A stretch of DNA of 64,000 bases from Ignavibacteriales bacterium. Lineage in GTDB: Bacteria; Bacteroidota; Ignavibacteria; Ignavibacteriales; Melioribacteraceae. Made by a program: the position numbers and the translations under genes. Position 1 is the first letter of the stretch; each line of letters opens with the position of its first letter. Where the stretch lies: positions 1 through 64,000 of the forward strand of contig JACOUS010000025.1 of NCBI GenBank assembly GCA_016177735.1. Direction: 5' to 3'. Of the stretch, positions 47,892 to 55,268 are shown in pieces. Below the pieces are notes generated by a model. That model was not told the DNA's origin, made no database searches, and saw nothing but the letters and a program-made list of their open reading frames with translations.

Positions 47892-48593
47892 ATGTTCAAC
47901 AAATTTTTAATTGCTTTGATAGCAGCGGGCTTTCTTTTTTCAGCGTGCCAGAAAAAGGAAGAGCAGAATGACACAACCACAAATAGATCTGCCGGCAACG
48001 CGCACAAAGTAACTGTTGAAGAAATTATCAACGTATCGGAATACACTTATCTAAAAGTAAAAGAAGCGGATAAAGAATTTTGGATGGCTGTTCCAAAAGC
48101 GGAATTTTCTGTCGGCGAAATTCTTTTTTACGAAAGTTCGATGGAGATGAAAAATTTTGAGAGCAAAGAACTGAACCGCACTTTCGAATCAATTTTGTTT
48201 GTGGATAAAATCGATAAACAACTCGGCACGGGTTCGTTAAATCAACCGCAAAAGCCGGTATTAACAAAAGAAAATATTTCAGTTGCTCCGGCAGAAGACG
48301 GAATTACAATTGCACAGCTTTATTCCAAAGCCGGTTCGTACTCGGGAAAAGTTGTAAGAATTAAAGGCAAGGTTACCAAATTCAATTCCGGAATTATGAA
48401 AAAGAATTGGGTGCATATTCAAGACGGTACTAGCACCGGGAAAAATTTTGATCTCACAATTACTACAAACGACTTCGTTCAAACCGGAGAAACGGTAATT
48501 TTTGAAGGCAAAATTATTTTGAATAAAGATTTCGGTTACGGATATTCTTACAAAGTTTTGATGGAAGACGCAAAGGTGTTAAAAAATTTTTAA
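47892..48593 (+). CDS. lipoprotein with OB-fold-like C-terminal domain
   Basis: The 233-aa product has a lipoprotein signal (lipobox FSAC, Cys19) and a Thr/Asn-rich linker. An N-terminal half (about 40-110) reads KVTVEEIINVSEYTYLKVKEADKEFWMAVPKAEF. The C-terminal half (about 135-233) resembles nucleic-acid-type OB folds seen in secreted proteins: YSGKVVRIKGKVTKFNSGIMKKNWVHIQDG. The two halves look related (both contain a Y/W-rich VxxA-like strand pattern), suggesting a tandem. The role is unknown; it would sit on a membrane facing the periplasm. AGAAGGA precedes the ATG. Confidence 0.8.
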   Translation: MFNKFLIALIAAGFLFSACQKKEEQNDTTTNRSAGNAHKVTVEEIINVSEYTYLKVKEADKEFWMAVPKAEFSVGEILFYESSMEMKNFESKELNRTFESILFVDKIDKQLGTGSLNQPQKPVLTKENISVAPAEDGITIAQLYSKAGSYSGKVVRIKGKVTKFNSGIMKKNWVHIQDGTSTGKNFDLTITTNDFVQTGETVIFEGKIILNKDFGYGYSYKVLMEDAKVLKNF

Positions 48594-48647
48594 CGAGTTT
48601 TACTAATACAATAAAACATCCGGAGACAATACAAACATCACTAAAAA

Positions 48648-49229
48648 ATGAATCAGACATTCACAGAAAATAAAACTTTCGACAGAGCCGACTTGAGTAA
48701 AACCTCATTTGAAAAAGGCGAGTATGAAAATTGCAAGTTCCATAATTGCGATTTTTCCAACGGCAATTTTTCCGGCACTACATTTATTGACTGCGAATTT
48801 ATCAATTGCAATTTGAGTTTGGTTAAACTAATCAAGACAACTTTCCGCGACACCAAATTCATTGACTGCAAAATGCTGGGACTTTTGTTTGACAACTGCA
48901 ATGAATTTGGGCTTTCATTCAGCTTCGATAAATGCATCATTAATCACTCTTCTTTCTACCGGACAAAAATCAGGAAAACAATTTTCAAAGATTCACAGCT
49001 GCATGGAACGGATTTTACAGAATGCGATTTGACAAACTCTGTTTTTGAACACTGCGATTTGGCAAACGCAAAATTTGTAAATACAATAATCGAGAAAACA
49101 GATTTCCGAACCTCCTACAATTATTCGATTGATTTAGAAATCAACCGGATTAAAAAAACAAAATTTTCTTTGAGCGAAATTGCGGGACTGCTCGACAAAT
49201 ACGATATAGAAATTGACAGAACAAATTAA
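48648..49229 (+). CDS. pentapeptide repeat protein, McbG/Qnr-like
   Basis: The 193-aa protein is a right-handed quadrilateral beta-helix of pentapeptide units with Phe, Leu or Ile at the centre (NCKFHNCDFSNGNFSGTTF; ECDLTNSVFEHCDLANAKF). The C-terminal cap (about 150-190, YNYSIDLEINRIKKTKFSLSEIAGLLDKYDIEI) is that of McbG and Qnr, which mimic B-form DNA and protect DNA gyrase. The gene is followed one base later by a GyrI-like gene, so both products may act on gyrase or toxic ligands. A housekeeping role without drug resistance is possible. Confidence 0.88.
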   Translation: MNQTFTENKTFDRADLSKTSFEKGEYENCKFHNCDFSNGNFSGTTFIDCEFINCNLSLVKLIKTTFRDTKFIDCKMLGLLFDNCNEFGLSFSFDKCIINHSSFYRTKIRKTIFKDSQLHGTDFTECDLTNSVFEHCDLANAKFVNTIIEKTDFRTSYNYSIDLEINRIKKTKFSLSEIAGLLDKYDIEIDRTN

Positions 49230-49230
49230 T

Positions 49231-49728
49231 ATGCTGCCGAGAATAGAAACATTATCAGAAAAGAAATTAGTTGGCATGAAAAAACAAATGGCGTTCGCAA
49301 ATAACAAAACGATAGAATTGTGGAAAATTTTTATGCCGAGACTAAATGAAATTCGGAATAGTATTCGAACAAAATTGTTTTCAGCAGAAGTTTACGGCAC
49401 GCCTCTCTTTTTCCAAAATTTTAATCCATCGTCTGAATTTGAAAAGTGGGCGGCAGTTGAAGTTACTGAACTTGGCATTGTTCCCGATGAAATGGAAACG
49501 TTGATATTGCCTGCCGGTATTTATGCTGTTTTTATTCATAAAGGACCGGCAAGCGAAGGACAAAAAACTTACGAACATATTTTCAACAATTGGCTGCCGA
49601 ATTCTGATTTCACATTAGACAACAGACCACATTTTGCATTAATGGGAGAAAAGTATAAGAATGATGATCCAAATTCGGAAGAAGAAATTTGGATACCGGT
49701 TAAAACAAAAGATGGTTACCATAGTTAA
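49231..49728 (+). CDS. GyrI-like small-molecule-binding domain protein
   Basis: The product of about 165 aa matches the GyrI-like/AraC effector-binding fold: RIETLSEKKLVGMKKQM (about 3-19), then WKIFMPRLNEI and YGTPLFFQNFNPSSEFEKWAAVEVTE. LPAGIYAVFIHKGPASEGQKTYEHIFNNWLP and EEEIWIPVK follow. GyrI (SbmC) of E. coli counteracts gyrase poisons; stand-alone members bind small hydrophobic compounds. ATG 49231, one base after the pentapeptide stop, is preferred to the overlapping TTG at 49213. No DNA-binding domain is fused. Confidence 0.85.
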   Translation: MLPRIETLSEKKLVGMKKQMAFANNKTIELWKIFMPRLNEIRNSIRTKLFSAEVYGTPLFFQNFNPSSEFEKWAAVEVTELGIVPDEMETLILPAGIYAVFIHKGPASEGQKTYEHIFNNWLPNSDFTLDNRPHFALMGEKYKNDDPNSEEEIWIPVKTKDGYHS

Positions 49729-49757
49729 TCTTTTATCAGCACAAAAATTTCCGAGTA

Positions 49758-51143
49758 TTATTTCATTCCCTTCTTTGTCAATTCAACACGATTCAAGCCG
49801 TTGAGTGCTGCAACGCGGTATGCTTCTGCCATCGTTGGATAATTGAACGTTGTGTGAATGAAATACAACAAACTATTCCCTTCTCCTTTCTGCGACATGA
49901 TTGCTTGCCCGATATGAATAATCTCCGAAGCACCGTAACCAAAACAATGTATGCCGAGTATCTCAAGTGTATCGCGGTGAAAAAGAATTTTTAACATTCC
50001 AACTCTGTGACCCGTTATTTGTGCGCGAGCAAGATGTTTGAAAAATGAATGACCAACTTCGTATGGAATTTTTTGTTCGGTTAATTCCCTCTCGTTCAAA
50101 CCGACAGAACTGATTTCGGGAATAGTGTAAATGCCGGTTGGAATATCTTTAACTTTGAGTGTGGTTTTTTCTCCGAACAATAAATTGCGTGCGGCAAATC
50201 TTCCTTGATCGTACGCCGCACTTGCAAGCGAAGGATAACCGATTGCATCACCAACAGCATAAATGTGCGGAAGTTTTGTTTGATAAAATTGATCAACCGG
50301 AATTGAACCTCTTTCATTTGGAATAATGCCGAGTTCTTCGAATCCCATATTCTGCGAGTTACCCGTTCTTCCTTGTGCCCACAAAAGGTAATCGCTTCTA
50401 ATTTGCTTGTTCGACTTCAAATAGATTGTTACACCGTCATCATCGGGTACAACTTTTTCATATTCTTCGTTGTGGCGGATTAACACTCCGTTCTCGCGCA
50501 AATGATATGCAAGCGCATCAATAATTTCATCATCAAGAAAAGAGAGAAGTTGATGACGTGTGTTAATCAAATTTACTTTGATGCTGAGTCCGCGGAAGAT
50601 AGATGCGTACTCGCAGCCGATTACACCGGCTCCGTAAATTGTTATTGTGCGCGGATTGTCTTTGATCTTCAAAAGTTTATCGCTGTCAATTATCCGCGGA
50701 TGTGTAAAATCAATATCTGCCGGATGATACGGACGCGAACCAACAGCAATTATGAATGCATCGGCTTCGTAAACTTTTTTTAAGCCGTTAGGTTCGGTTA
50801 TTTCTACTTTGTGTTGATCGAGAAATTTTGCCCGCCCAATTATCAGTTCAACTTGATTTCTTTTGTAAAAACTTTCGCGCAGTTCAACTTGACTGAGAAT
50901 AACGGATTCGGTTTGCCTTAGCAATGTTTGATAATCTGCATTGTGCAATTTACAGCCGTCCATTAAAATTTGGCTTGCATGCCGCAATGCTTTGCTTGGA
51001 ATTGTACCTTTATGTGTGTTTGCACCACCCACAAGCGAGAACTCATCGCACACGGCAACTTTCTTTCCAGCTTTTGCACAAGCCATTGCCGCGCCTTCTC
51101 CGCCGGGTCCGCTGCCAATTATTATTATATCAAATTTTTTCAT
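49758..51143 (-). CDS. sthA: soluble pyridine nucleotide transhydrogenase
   Basis: The FAD-dependent enzyme interconverts NADPH and NADH. The 461-aa protein has the N-terminal FAD motif [20 protein letters not shown] (about 7-26). [14 protein letters not shown] replaces the redox-active Cys pair of lipoamide dehydrogenases, which separates SthA from them. A second Rossmann motif [14 protein letters not shown] and [15 protein letters not shown] follow, and the C-terminal interface contains [20 protein letters not shown]. Length and motifs are standard. It is convergent with the GyrI-like gene. Confidence 0.94.
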   Translation of the reverse strand: MKKFDIIIIGSGPGGEGAAMACAKAGKKVAVCDEFSLVGGANTHKGTIPSKALRHASQILMDGCKLHNADYQTLLRQTESVILSQVELRESFYKRNQVELIIGRAKFLDQHKVEITEPNGLKKVYEADAFIIAVGSRPYHPADIDFTHPRIIDSDKLLKIKDNPRTITIYGAGVIGCEYASIFRGLSIKVNLINTRHQLLSFLDDEIIDALAYHLRENGVLIRHNEEYEKVVPDDDGVTIYLKSNKQIRSDYLLWAQGRTGNSQNMGFEELGIIPNERGSIPVDQFYQTKLPHIYAVGDAIGYPSLASAAYDQGRFAARNLLFGEKTTLKVKDIPTGIYTIPEISSVGLNERELTEQKIPYEVGHSFFKHLARAQITGHRVGMLKILFHRDTLEILGIHCFGYGASEIIHIGQAIMSQKGEGNSLLYFIHTTFNYPTMAEAYRVAALNGLNRVELTKKGMK

Positions 51144-51284
51144 TCGTCAAGATTTATTTTGTTTGCTGCGCAAAGTTATACAACATTGTTCTAAACACAA
51201 AGCCGGGAATTTGTAACCCGTCCCTAAATTCCCTCACTTGTAAATTATGCTCAGCCATTTCGTTATGAAAATTAAAAGCGTAGA

Positions 51285-51320
51285 GTTCCCCTCCCTGGAG
51301 GGGACGAAGGGGTGGGTTGT
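51285..51320 (+). repeat. palindromic repeat left of the DUF559 gene
   Basis: A 36-base unit with hairpin CCCCTCC-CT-GGAGGGG followed by ACGAAGGGGTGGGTT. It is identical to 51803-51838 and similar in inverted orientation to 51724-51755. Homology extends to the left (ATTAAAAGCG). The remainder of 51144-51350 shows no gene. Confidence 0.9.
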
Positions 51321-51350
51321 TTTAGTTTTTTGTGTTAACTATCTTGAACC

Positions 51351-51719
51351 ATGAACAGAAGAAAGATCATTCCATACAAACCATATCTCAAAGAACTTGC
51401 ACGCAAACTTAGAAACAGCAGCACCAAAACAGAAATACTCCTTTGGCATGAACTTAAGAATAAAAAAATGAAGGGTTTTGACTTCGATAGACAAAGACCG
51501 ATTGATGATTACATCGTTGATTTCTACTGCAAAGATTTAATGCTCGCAATAGAAGTTGACGGGGAAAGTCATATCGGTGAAGAAGAATTTGATAAAAGAA
51601 GGCAAGAGAGATTAGAAAATCTCGGAGTTCGTTTCTTGCGTTTTAATTCGATGGATGTTTTTTATAATCTTGATAGAGTTGTAAAAGAAATTGAAAGATG
51701 GATCGATAACAATGCATAA
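51351..51719 (+). CDS. DUF559 (Vsr-like) endonuclease domain protein
   Basis: The 122-aa protein is a complete DUF559 domain of the Vsr-like PD-(D/E)XK-related fold: TEILLWHEL with Glu28, FDRQRPIDDYIVDFYC with Asp57, and IEVDGESH with Glu68, Asp70 and His74. RFLRFNSMDVFYNLDRVVKEIE follows. The acidic/His set suggests an active nuclease. The protein has no other domain. It sits 30 bases inside a left palindromic repeat and 4 bases before an inverted right copy; a third copy follows at 51803. The element could be mobile or mobilised; this is inference. Confidence 0.9.
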   Translation: MNRRKIIPYKPYLKELARKLRNSSTKTEILLWHELKNKKMKGFDFDRQRPIDDYIVDFYCKDLMLAIEVDGESHIGEEEFDKRRQERLENLGVRFLRFNSMDVFYNLDRVVKEIERWIDNNA

Positions 51720-51723
51720 TCTT

Positions 51724-51755
51724 ACCCACCCCTAAATCCCCTCCGGCGAGGGGAC
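51724..51755 (-). repeat. palindromic repeat right of the DUF559 gene, inverted
   Basis: The minus strand reads GTCCCCTCGCCGGAGGGG, then ATTTAGGGGTGGGT, a diverged inverted version of 51285-51320 with a 6-bp hairpin. With the left copy it brackets the nuclease gene like terminal inverted repeats. Confidence 0.85.
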
Positions 51756-51802
51756 TTTTTAAATGCAAATTCCTCATATAGAGAAAAATTAAAAAGCGAG
51801 TT

Positions 51803-51838
51803 GTTCCCCTCCCTGGAGGGGACGAAGGGGTGGGTTGT
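51803..51838 (+). repeat. palindromic repeat, third copy
   Basis: Identical over 36 bases to 51285-51320 and in the same orientation, with similar AT-rich sequence and AAGCG to its left. The following stretch to 51980 shows no gene. Confidence 0.9.
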
Positions 51839-51980
51839 ACAACATTGAATATATCCCAATATTCTCCGGAATAATTTTAATCATAAGGGGTGTAGTTAGC
51901 TTTTAAAAATTTTAGAACTACACTCTGCTTGCAAAACAATATGATTTATATATTTTTCATTTTCTAAACTATAGCCGGCT

Positions 51981-52175
51981 ATGACAAATATTATACTAAT
52001 TTTCATCGGACTTCTCCTCATAATTTTTCACGAACAACTCTTCCATCTCTATTTGTACTACAACAAAAGAAACAAGAACAAAAAAATTATTTTGGGAGAT
52101 GATTGGAAATACATTCCGGTGTCCGGCGGAATCATTCTAATTCTGAGAAGTATTTTTCTTTTGCTCATCAAATAG
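51981..52175 (+). CDS. small two-helix membrane protein of unknown function, 64 aa
   Basis: Not recognised. Two hydrophobic segments (about residues 3-27 and 47-63) flank a basic loop (NKRNKNKKIILGDDW). There is no convincing ribosome site. Hydrophobic pattern and codon use are compatible with a real small membrane protein, but the evidence is weak. Confidence 0.35.
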   Translation: MTNIILIFIGLLLIIFHEQLFHLYLYYNKRNKNKKIILGDDWKYIPVSGGIILILRSIFLLLIK

Positions 52176-52265
52176 ATTTTTTCCTTCGCACAAACTTCTA
52201 TTTTTTTAATGGAAGATTAGTAGTAAGTTTGCACCACTTTCAACCAACAACTAACAAAAGAAACC

Positions 52266-53948
52266 ATGTCCAACGAACCAAATAAAGTAATCTATTCAAT
52301 GATTGGAGTAAGCAAATACTACAATCAAAAAGCAGTATTAAAAGATATTTACCTTTCATATTTCTACGGTGCGAAAATCGGCGTGCTTGGTTTAAACGGC
52401 GCCGGAAAAAGTTCTCTGCTCAGAATTCTTGCCGGAACGGATAAAGATTTTAACGGCGAGACTGCAATCTCACCCGGATTCACAGTCGGCATGTTGGAAC
52501 AAGAACCAAAACTCGACAACACAAAAACAGTGAAAGAAATTGTGCAAGAAGGAGTTCATGAAATTGTTGATCTTCTGCGCGAGTACGATGAAATAAATGC
52601 AAAGTTTGCAGAGCCGATGAGTGACGACGAAATGAATGATTTGATCGAGCGGCAAGGAAAAGTTCAGGATAAACTTGATGCCGTAGGCGCGTGGGATATC
52701 GATTCCAAACTTGAAATGGCAATGGATGTACTCAACTGTCCGCCGGCAGATACTCCGGTAAATGTTTTATCGGGCGGCGAACGGAGACGCGTTGCGCTTT
52801 GCAGATTATTGCTTAAGCAACCAGACATTCTTCTTCTCGATGAACCAACAAACCACCTCGATGCCGAAACTGTTTTGTGGCTCGAAGCCGAATTGAACCG
52901 TTACGCCGGAACAGTAATTGCAGTAACACACGATAGATATTTTCTTGATAACGCTGCCGGATGGATTTTAGAACTCGACCGCGGAGAAGGAATTCCATGG
53001 AAAGGAAATTATTCATCGTGGCTCGAACAAAAACAGCAAAGACTTCAACTCGAAGAGAAGAAAGAAACCGAGCGGCAGAAAACTTTGCAGCGCGAACTCG
53101 AATGGGTTCGGATGGCACCGCGTGCAAGACATGCAAAATCGAAAGCGCGTATCAGTGCTTACGAACAAATGTTAAACGAAGAAAGCGAAAAGCGGCAGAA
53201 AGATGTTGAGATTTATATTCCGTCCGGTCCGCGTTTGGGCAATGTTGTTATCGAAGCTGAAAATGTTTCCAAAGGTTACAGCGAAAAACTTTTATTCGAG
53301 AATTTGAGTTTCAAACTTCCTCCCGGCGGAATTGTTGGAGTAATCGGTCCTAACGGCGCCGGTAAAACTACTTTGTTTAAAATGATTGTAGGACAAGAAA
53401 AAGCCGATGCCGGAAGTTTCAGAATCGGCGATACAGCTAAACTTGCATACGTTGATCAAAGCCGCGATGTACTTGATCCGGAAAAAACAGTTTGGGAAAT
53501 GATCAGCAGCGGCGATGAATTGATAAAAATGGGAAACAGAGAAATTAATTCGCGTGCGTATGTGGGACAATTTAATTTCACCGGTGCAGATCAACAGAAA
53601 AAAGTTGGAATGCTTTCCGGCGGCGAACGGAACAGAGTTCATCTCGCAATTGCATTAAAGCAAGGCGCAAATGTTATTCTTCTCGATGAACCGACAAACG
53701 ATCTCGATGTAAATACAATGCGCGCGCTCGAAGAAGGTCTGCTTAATTTTGCCGGATGTGCAGTTGTAATCAGTCACGATAGATGGTTCCTCGATAGAAT
53801 CTGCACACACATTCTCGCTTTCGAAGGCGACAGCAAAGTTGTTTGGTTCGAAGGAAATTTTTCAGACTATCAGGAAAACCGCCGCGAACGTCTTGGTAAA
53901 GATGCAGACATTCCGCACAGAGTTAAGTACAAAAAACTGACAAGATAG
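52266..53948 (+). CDS. ettA: energy-dependent translational throttle EttA (ABC-F)
   Basis: The ribosome-associated twin ATPase gates the first peptide bond in response to ATP/ADP. The 560-aa protein has a first ABC domain ([38 protein letters not shown]) and an arm insertion of about 40 residues after it. The linker is charged (EWVRMAPRARHAKSKARI, the PtIM signature). The second ABC domain has [24 protein letters not shown] and LLDEPTNDLD. The length agrees with EttA and not with antibiotic-resistance ABC-F proteins. Confidence 0.95.
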   Translation: MSNEPNKVIYSMIGVSKYYNQKAVLKDIYLSYFYGAKIGVLGLNGAGKSSLLRILAGTDKDFNGETAISPGFTVGMLEQEPKLDNTKTVKEIVQEGVHEIVDLLREYDEINAKFAEPMSDDEMNDLIERQGKVQDKLDAVGAWDIDSKLEMAMDVLNCPPADTPVNVLSGGERRRVALCRLLLKQPDILLLDEPTNHLDAETVLWLEAELNRYAGTVIAVTHDRYFLDNAAGWILELDRGEGIPWKGNYSSWLEQKQQRLQLEEKKETERQKTLQRELEWVRMAPRARHAKSKARISAYEQMLNEESEKRQKDVEIYIPSGPRLGNVVIEAENVSKGYSEKLLFENLSFKLPPGGIVGVIGPNGAGKTTLFKMIVGQEKADAGSFRIGDTAKLAYVDQSRDVLDPEKTVWEMISSGDELIKMGNREINSRAYVGQFNFTGADQQKKVGMLSGGERNRVHLAIALKQGANVILLDEPTNDLDVNTMRALEEGLLNFAGCAVVISHDRWFLDRICTHILAFEGDSKVVWFEGNFSDYQENRRERLGKDADIPHRVKYKKLTR

Positions 53949-53954
53949 TGGTAG

Positions 53955-54025
53955 AGTGACAAAGTACCTAAGCTCCAAAGCGACATAGTATTTTAAAAAC
54001 TTTGTTGCTTTGTTACTTTGTCACT
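53955..54025. terminator. 12-bp inverted repeat between convergent genes, possible two-way terminator
   Basis: AGTGACAAAGTA (53955-53966) and TACTTTGTCACT (54014-54025) are exact complements. The inner sequence is a degenerate variant of the same AACAAAG unit. It fills the gap between the ettA and DUF302 stop codons. The T content is high but there is no long T-run. Confidence 0.45.
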
Positions 54026-54028
54026 TCC

Positions 54029-54415
54029 TTAAAGTTTCTGCAAAACCTTTTCCAATTTAGAAGTCACTTCCCCCGCTACTGCGCCAAGAGATTCGTTGCG
54101 AACGGCTTGCATCGATTCCATCGGATTAACAACACTCACTTGCACTTTACCGTTTTCTTTTTCCTGAACGACAACATTACACGGCATCAACACACCAATA
54201 TTCTCTTCCATCTGTAAAGCTTTGTATGAAAACGGCGGATTGCACGCGCCGAGTATTTTATACTTTCTGAAATCAACATCAAGTTTTTTTTTCAATGTTT
54301 CTTTCACATCTATTTCGGTTAGAACTCCGAAACCTTCTTTCTTTAATTCGTCCGTAACTTTAAGAATTGCTTCATCAAAAGAATAATCAACAATTTTTGA
54401 ATTGTAGTATGCCAT
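54029..54415 (-). CDS. DUF302 domain protein
   Basis: The 128-aa soluble protein matches DUF302. It starts with a YSFDEAILKVTDELKKEGFGVLTEIDVKETLKKKL helix-strand unit (about 11-46), followed by YKILGACNPPFSYKALQMEENIGVLMPCNVVV (about 52-83). The CNP and PCNV cysteines are typical of the family. The function of DUF302 is not established; an oxidoreductase-linked or metal role has been proposed. It is convergent with ettA. Confidence 0.92.
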   Translation of the reverse strand: MAYYNSKIVDYSFDEAILKVTDELKKEGFGVLTEIDVKETLKKKLDVDFRKYKILGACNPPFSYKALQMEENIGVLMPCNVVVQEKENGKVQVSVVNPMESMQAVRNESLGAVAGEVTSKLEKVLQKL

Positions 54416-54470
54416 GACTTCTCAATTTTTGGTTGATATGATGCTGCTAAACCAAAGTGGGTTCAAGGAA

Positions 54471-54534
54471 GTAGCGCAGATTTCCAATCTGCGCTTAAAA
54501 AGATTCTTATGAACAGATTAGAAATCTGTTCTAC
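54471..54534 (+). repeat. REPIN-like inverted pair, left of the RAYT gene
   Basis: GTAG (54471-54474) directly precedes a perfect hairpin CGCAGATT/AATCTGCG (extended stem 54473-54495). After an 15-base AT-rich spacer a second hairpin GAACAGATT/AATCTGTTC (54511-54531) ends in CTAC, the complement of GTAG. Two GTAG-hairpin units facing each other are the classic REP pair bound by RAYT transposases. Confidence 0.9.
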
Positions 54535-54574
54535 TTTTCGAAATCATTTGTTATCTTGCTTCAAAAGAGGGATT

Positions 54575-55189
54575 ATGATAGAAGCACATTATCATAGAAG
54601 AAACCTTCCGCATATTTACATACCTGAAAGAAGTTATTTTATCACTTTCCGATTAAAAGGCTCACTCCTGATGAGAAAGTTATACGAACTACGAAATATC
54701 CTCGAAGCAAAACACAAAGCTCAAAGCAAAGCAGAAGTTTATGAGGTCAACAAAAAATTCTTCGCCGAATATGACAAATCATTAGATACGGCAAACAAAG
54801 GTCCCAAATTTTTGTACGTCGATAAAATTACCGATATCATCATCGGTTCATTCAAGTATTACGACCGGAAAGATTATTCTTTAGTTTGTGTTTGTATAAT
54901 GCCAAACCACGTTCATGTTTTGTTTACATTATTGGAAAAAAGCAGATCGTTGGATAAGATAATGCAATCCGTAAAAAGATATTCAGCTTTACAAATTAAC
55001 CGCCAGTTAAATAGAAGCGGTACTGTTTGGCAGCCGGAAAGTTATGACCATGTTATTAGAGATGAGGATGAATACTTTAATATTATCCGCTACATACTGG
55101 ACAACCCGATAAAAGCTGGCTTAATAGATAACTGGTTTGAATGGAAAGGAACCTTTATTAGTGATTATTTAAAAGAAATGTTGGAATAA
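54575..55189 (+). CDS. REP-associated tyrosine transposase (RAYT, Y1/IS200-like)
   Basis: The 204-aa protein is a Y1 HUH-type enzyme: PERSYFITFRLKGS near the N-terminus (17-30), metal-binding His112-Val-His114 in IMPNHVHVLF, SVKRYSALQINR, and VWQPESYDHVIRDEDEY. The YILDNPIKAGLI block (173-184) is characteristic of RAYTs. RAYTs cut and join REP hairpins and are thought to spread them. ATG 54575 with AGAGGG upstream is chosen; a longer frame from 54509 would read through the left REP pair. REP-like pairs flank both sides. Confidence 0.95.
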   Translation: MIEAHYHRRNLPHIYIPERSYFITFRLKGSLLMRKLYELRNILEAKHKAQSKAEVYEVNKKFFAEYDKSLDTANKGPKFLYVDKITDIIIGSFKYYDRKDYSLVCVCIMPNHVHVLFTLLEKSRSLDKIMQSVKRYSALQINRQLNRSGTVWQPESYDHVIRDEDEYFNIIRYILDNPIKAGLIDNWFEWKGTFISDYLKEMLE

Positions 55190-55195
55190 TAAACT

Positions 55196-55263
55196 GTAGC
55201 GTGCAGCGCAGATTTCTAATCTGCGCTTAAAAAATTTATGAATAGATTAAAAATCTGTTCTAC
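55196..55263 (+). repeat. REPIN-like inverted pair, right of the RAYT gene
   Basis: The same two-hairpin unit as 54471-54534 in the same orientation: AGCGCAGATT/AATCTGCGCT (55205-55227), spacer, GAATAGATT/AATCTGTTC (55241-55261) and CTAC at the end. On the left GTAG (55196-55199) is set off by eight bases, with GCAG at the hairpin base. Confidence 0.88.
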
Positions 55264-55268
55264 ACCTT

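Noticed and set aside
49758-51143. Dihydrolipoamide dehydrogenase
   Set aside because: The redox Cys pair is absent and [10 protein letters not shown] is the SthA form.
51285-51838. CRISPR array
   Set aside because: Three GC-rich units in mixed orientation around a gene, without regular spacers; no cas genes in the window.
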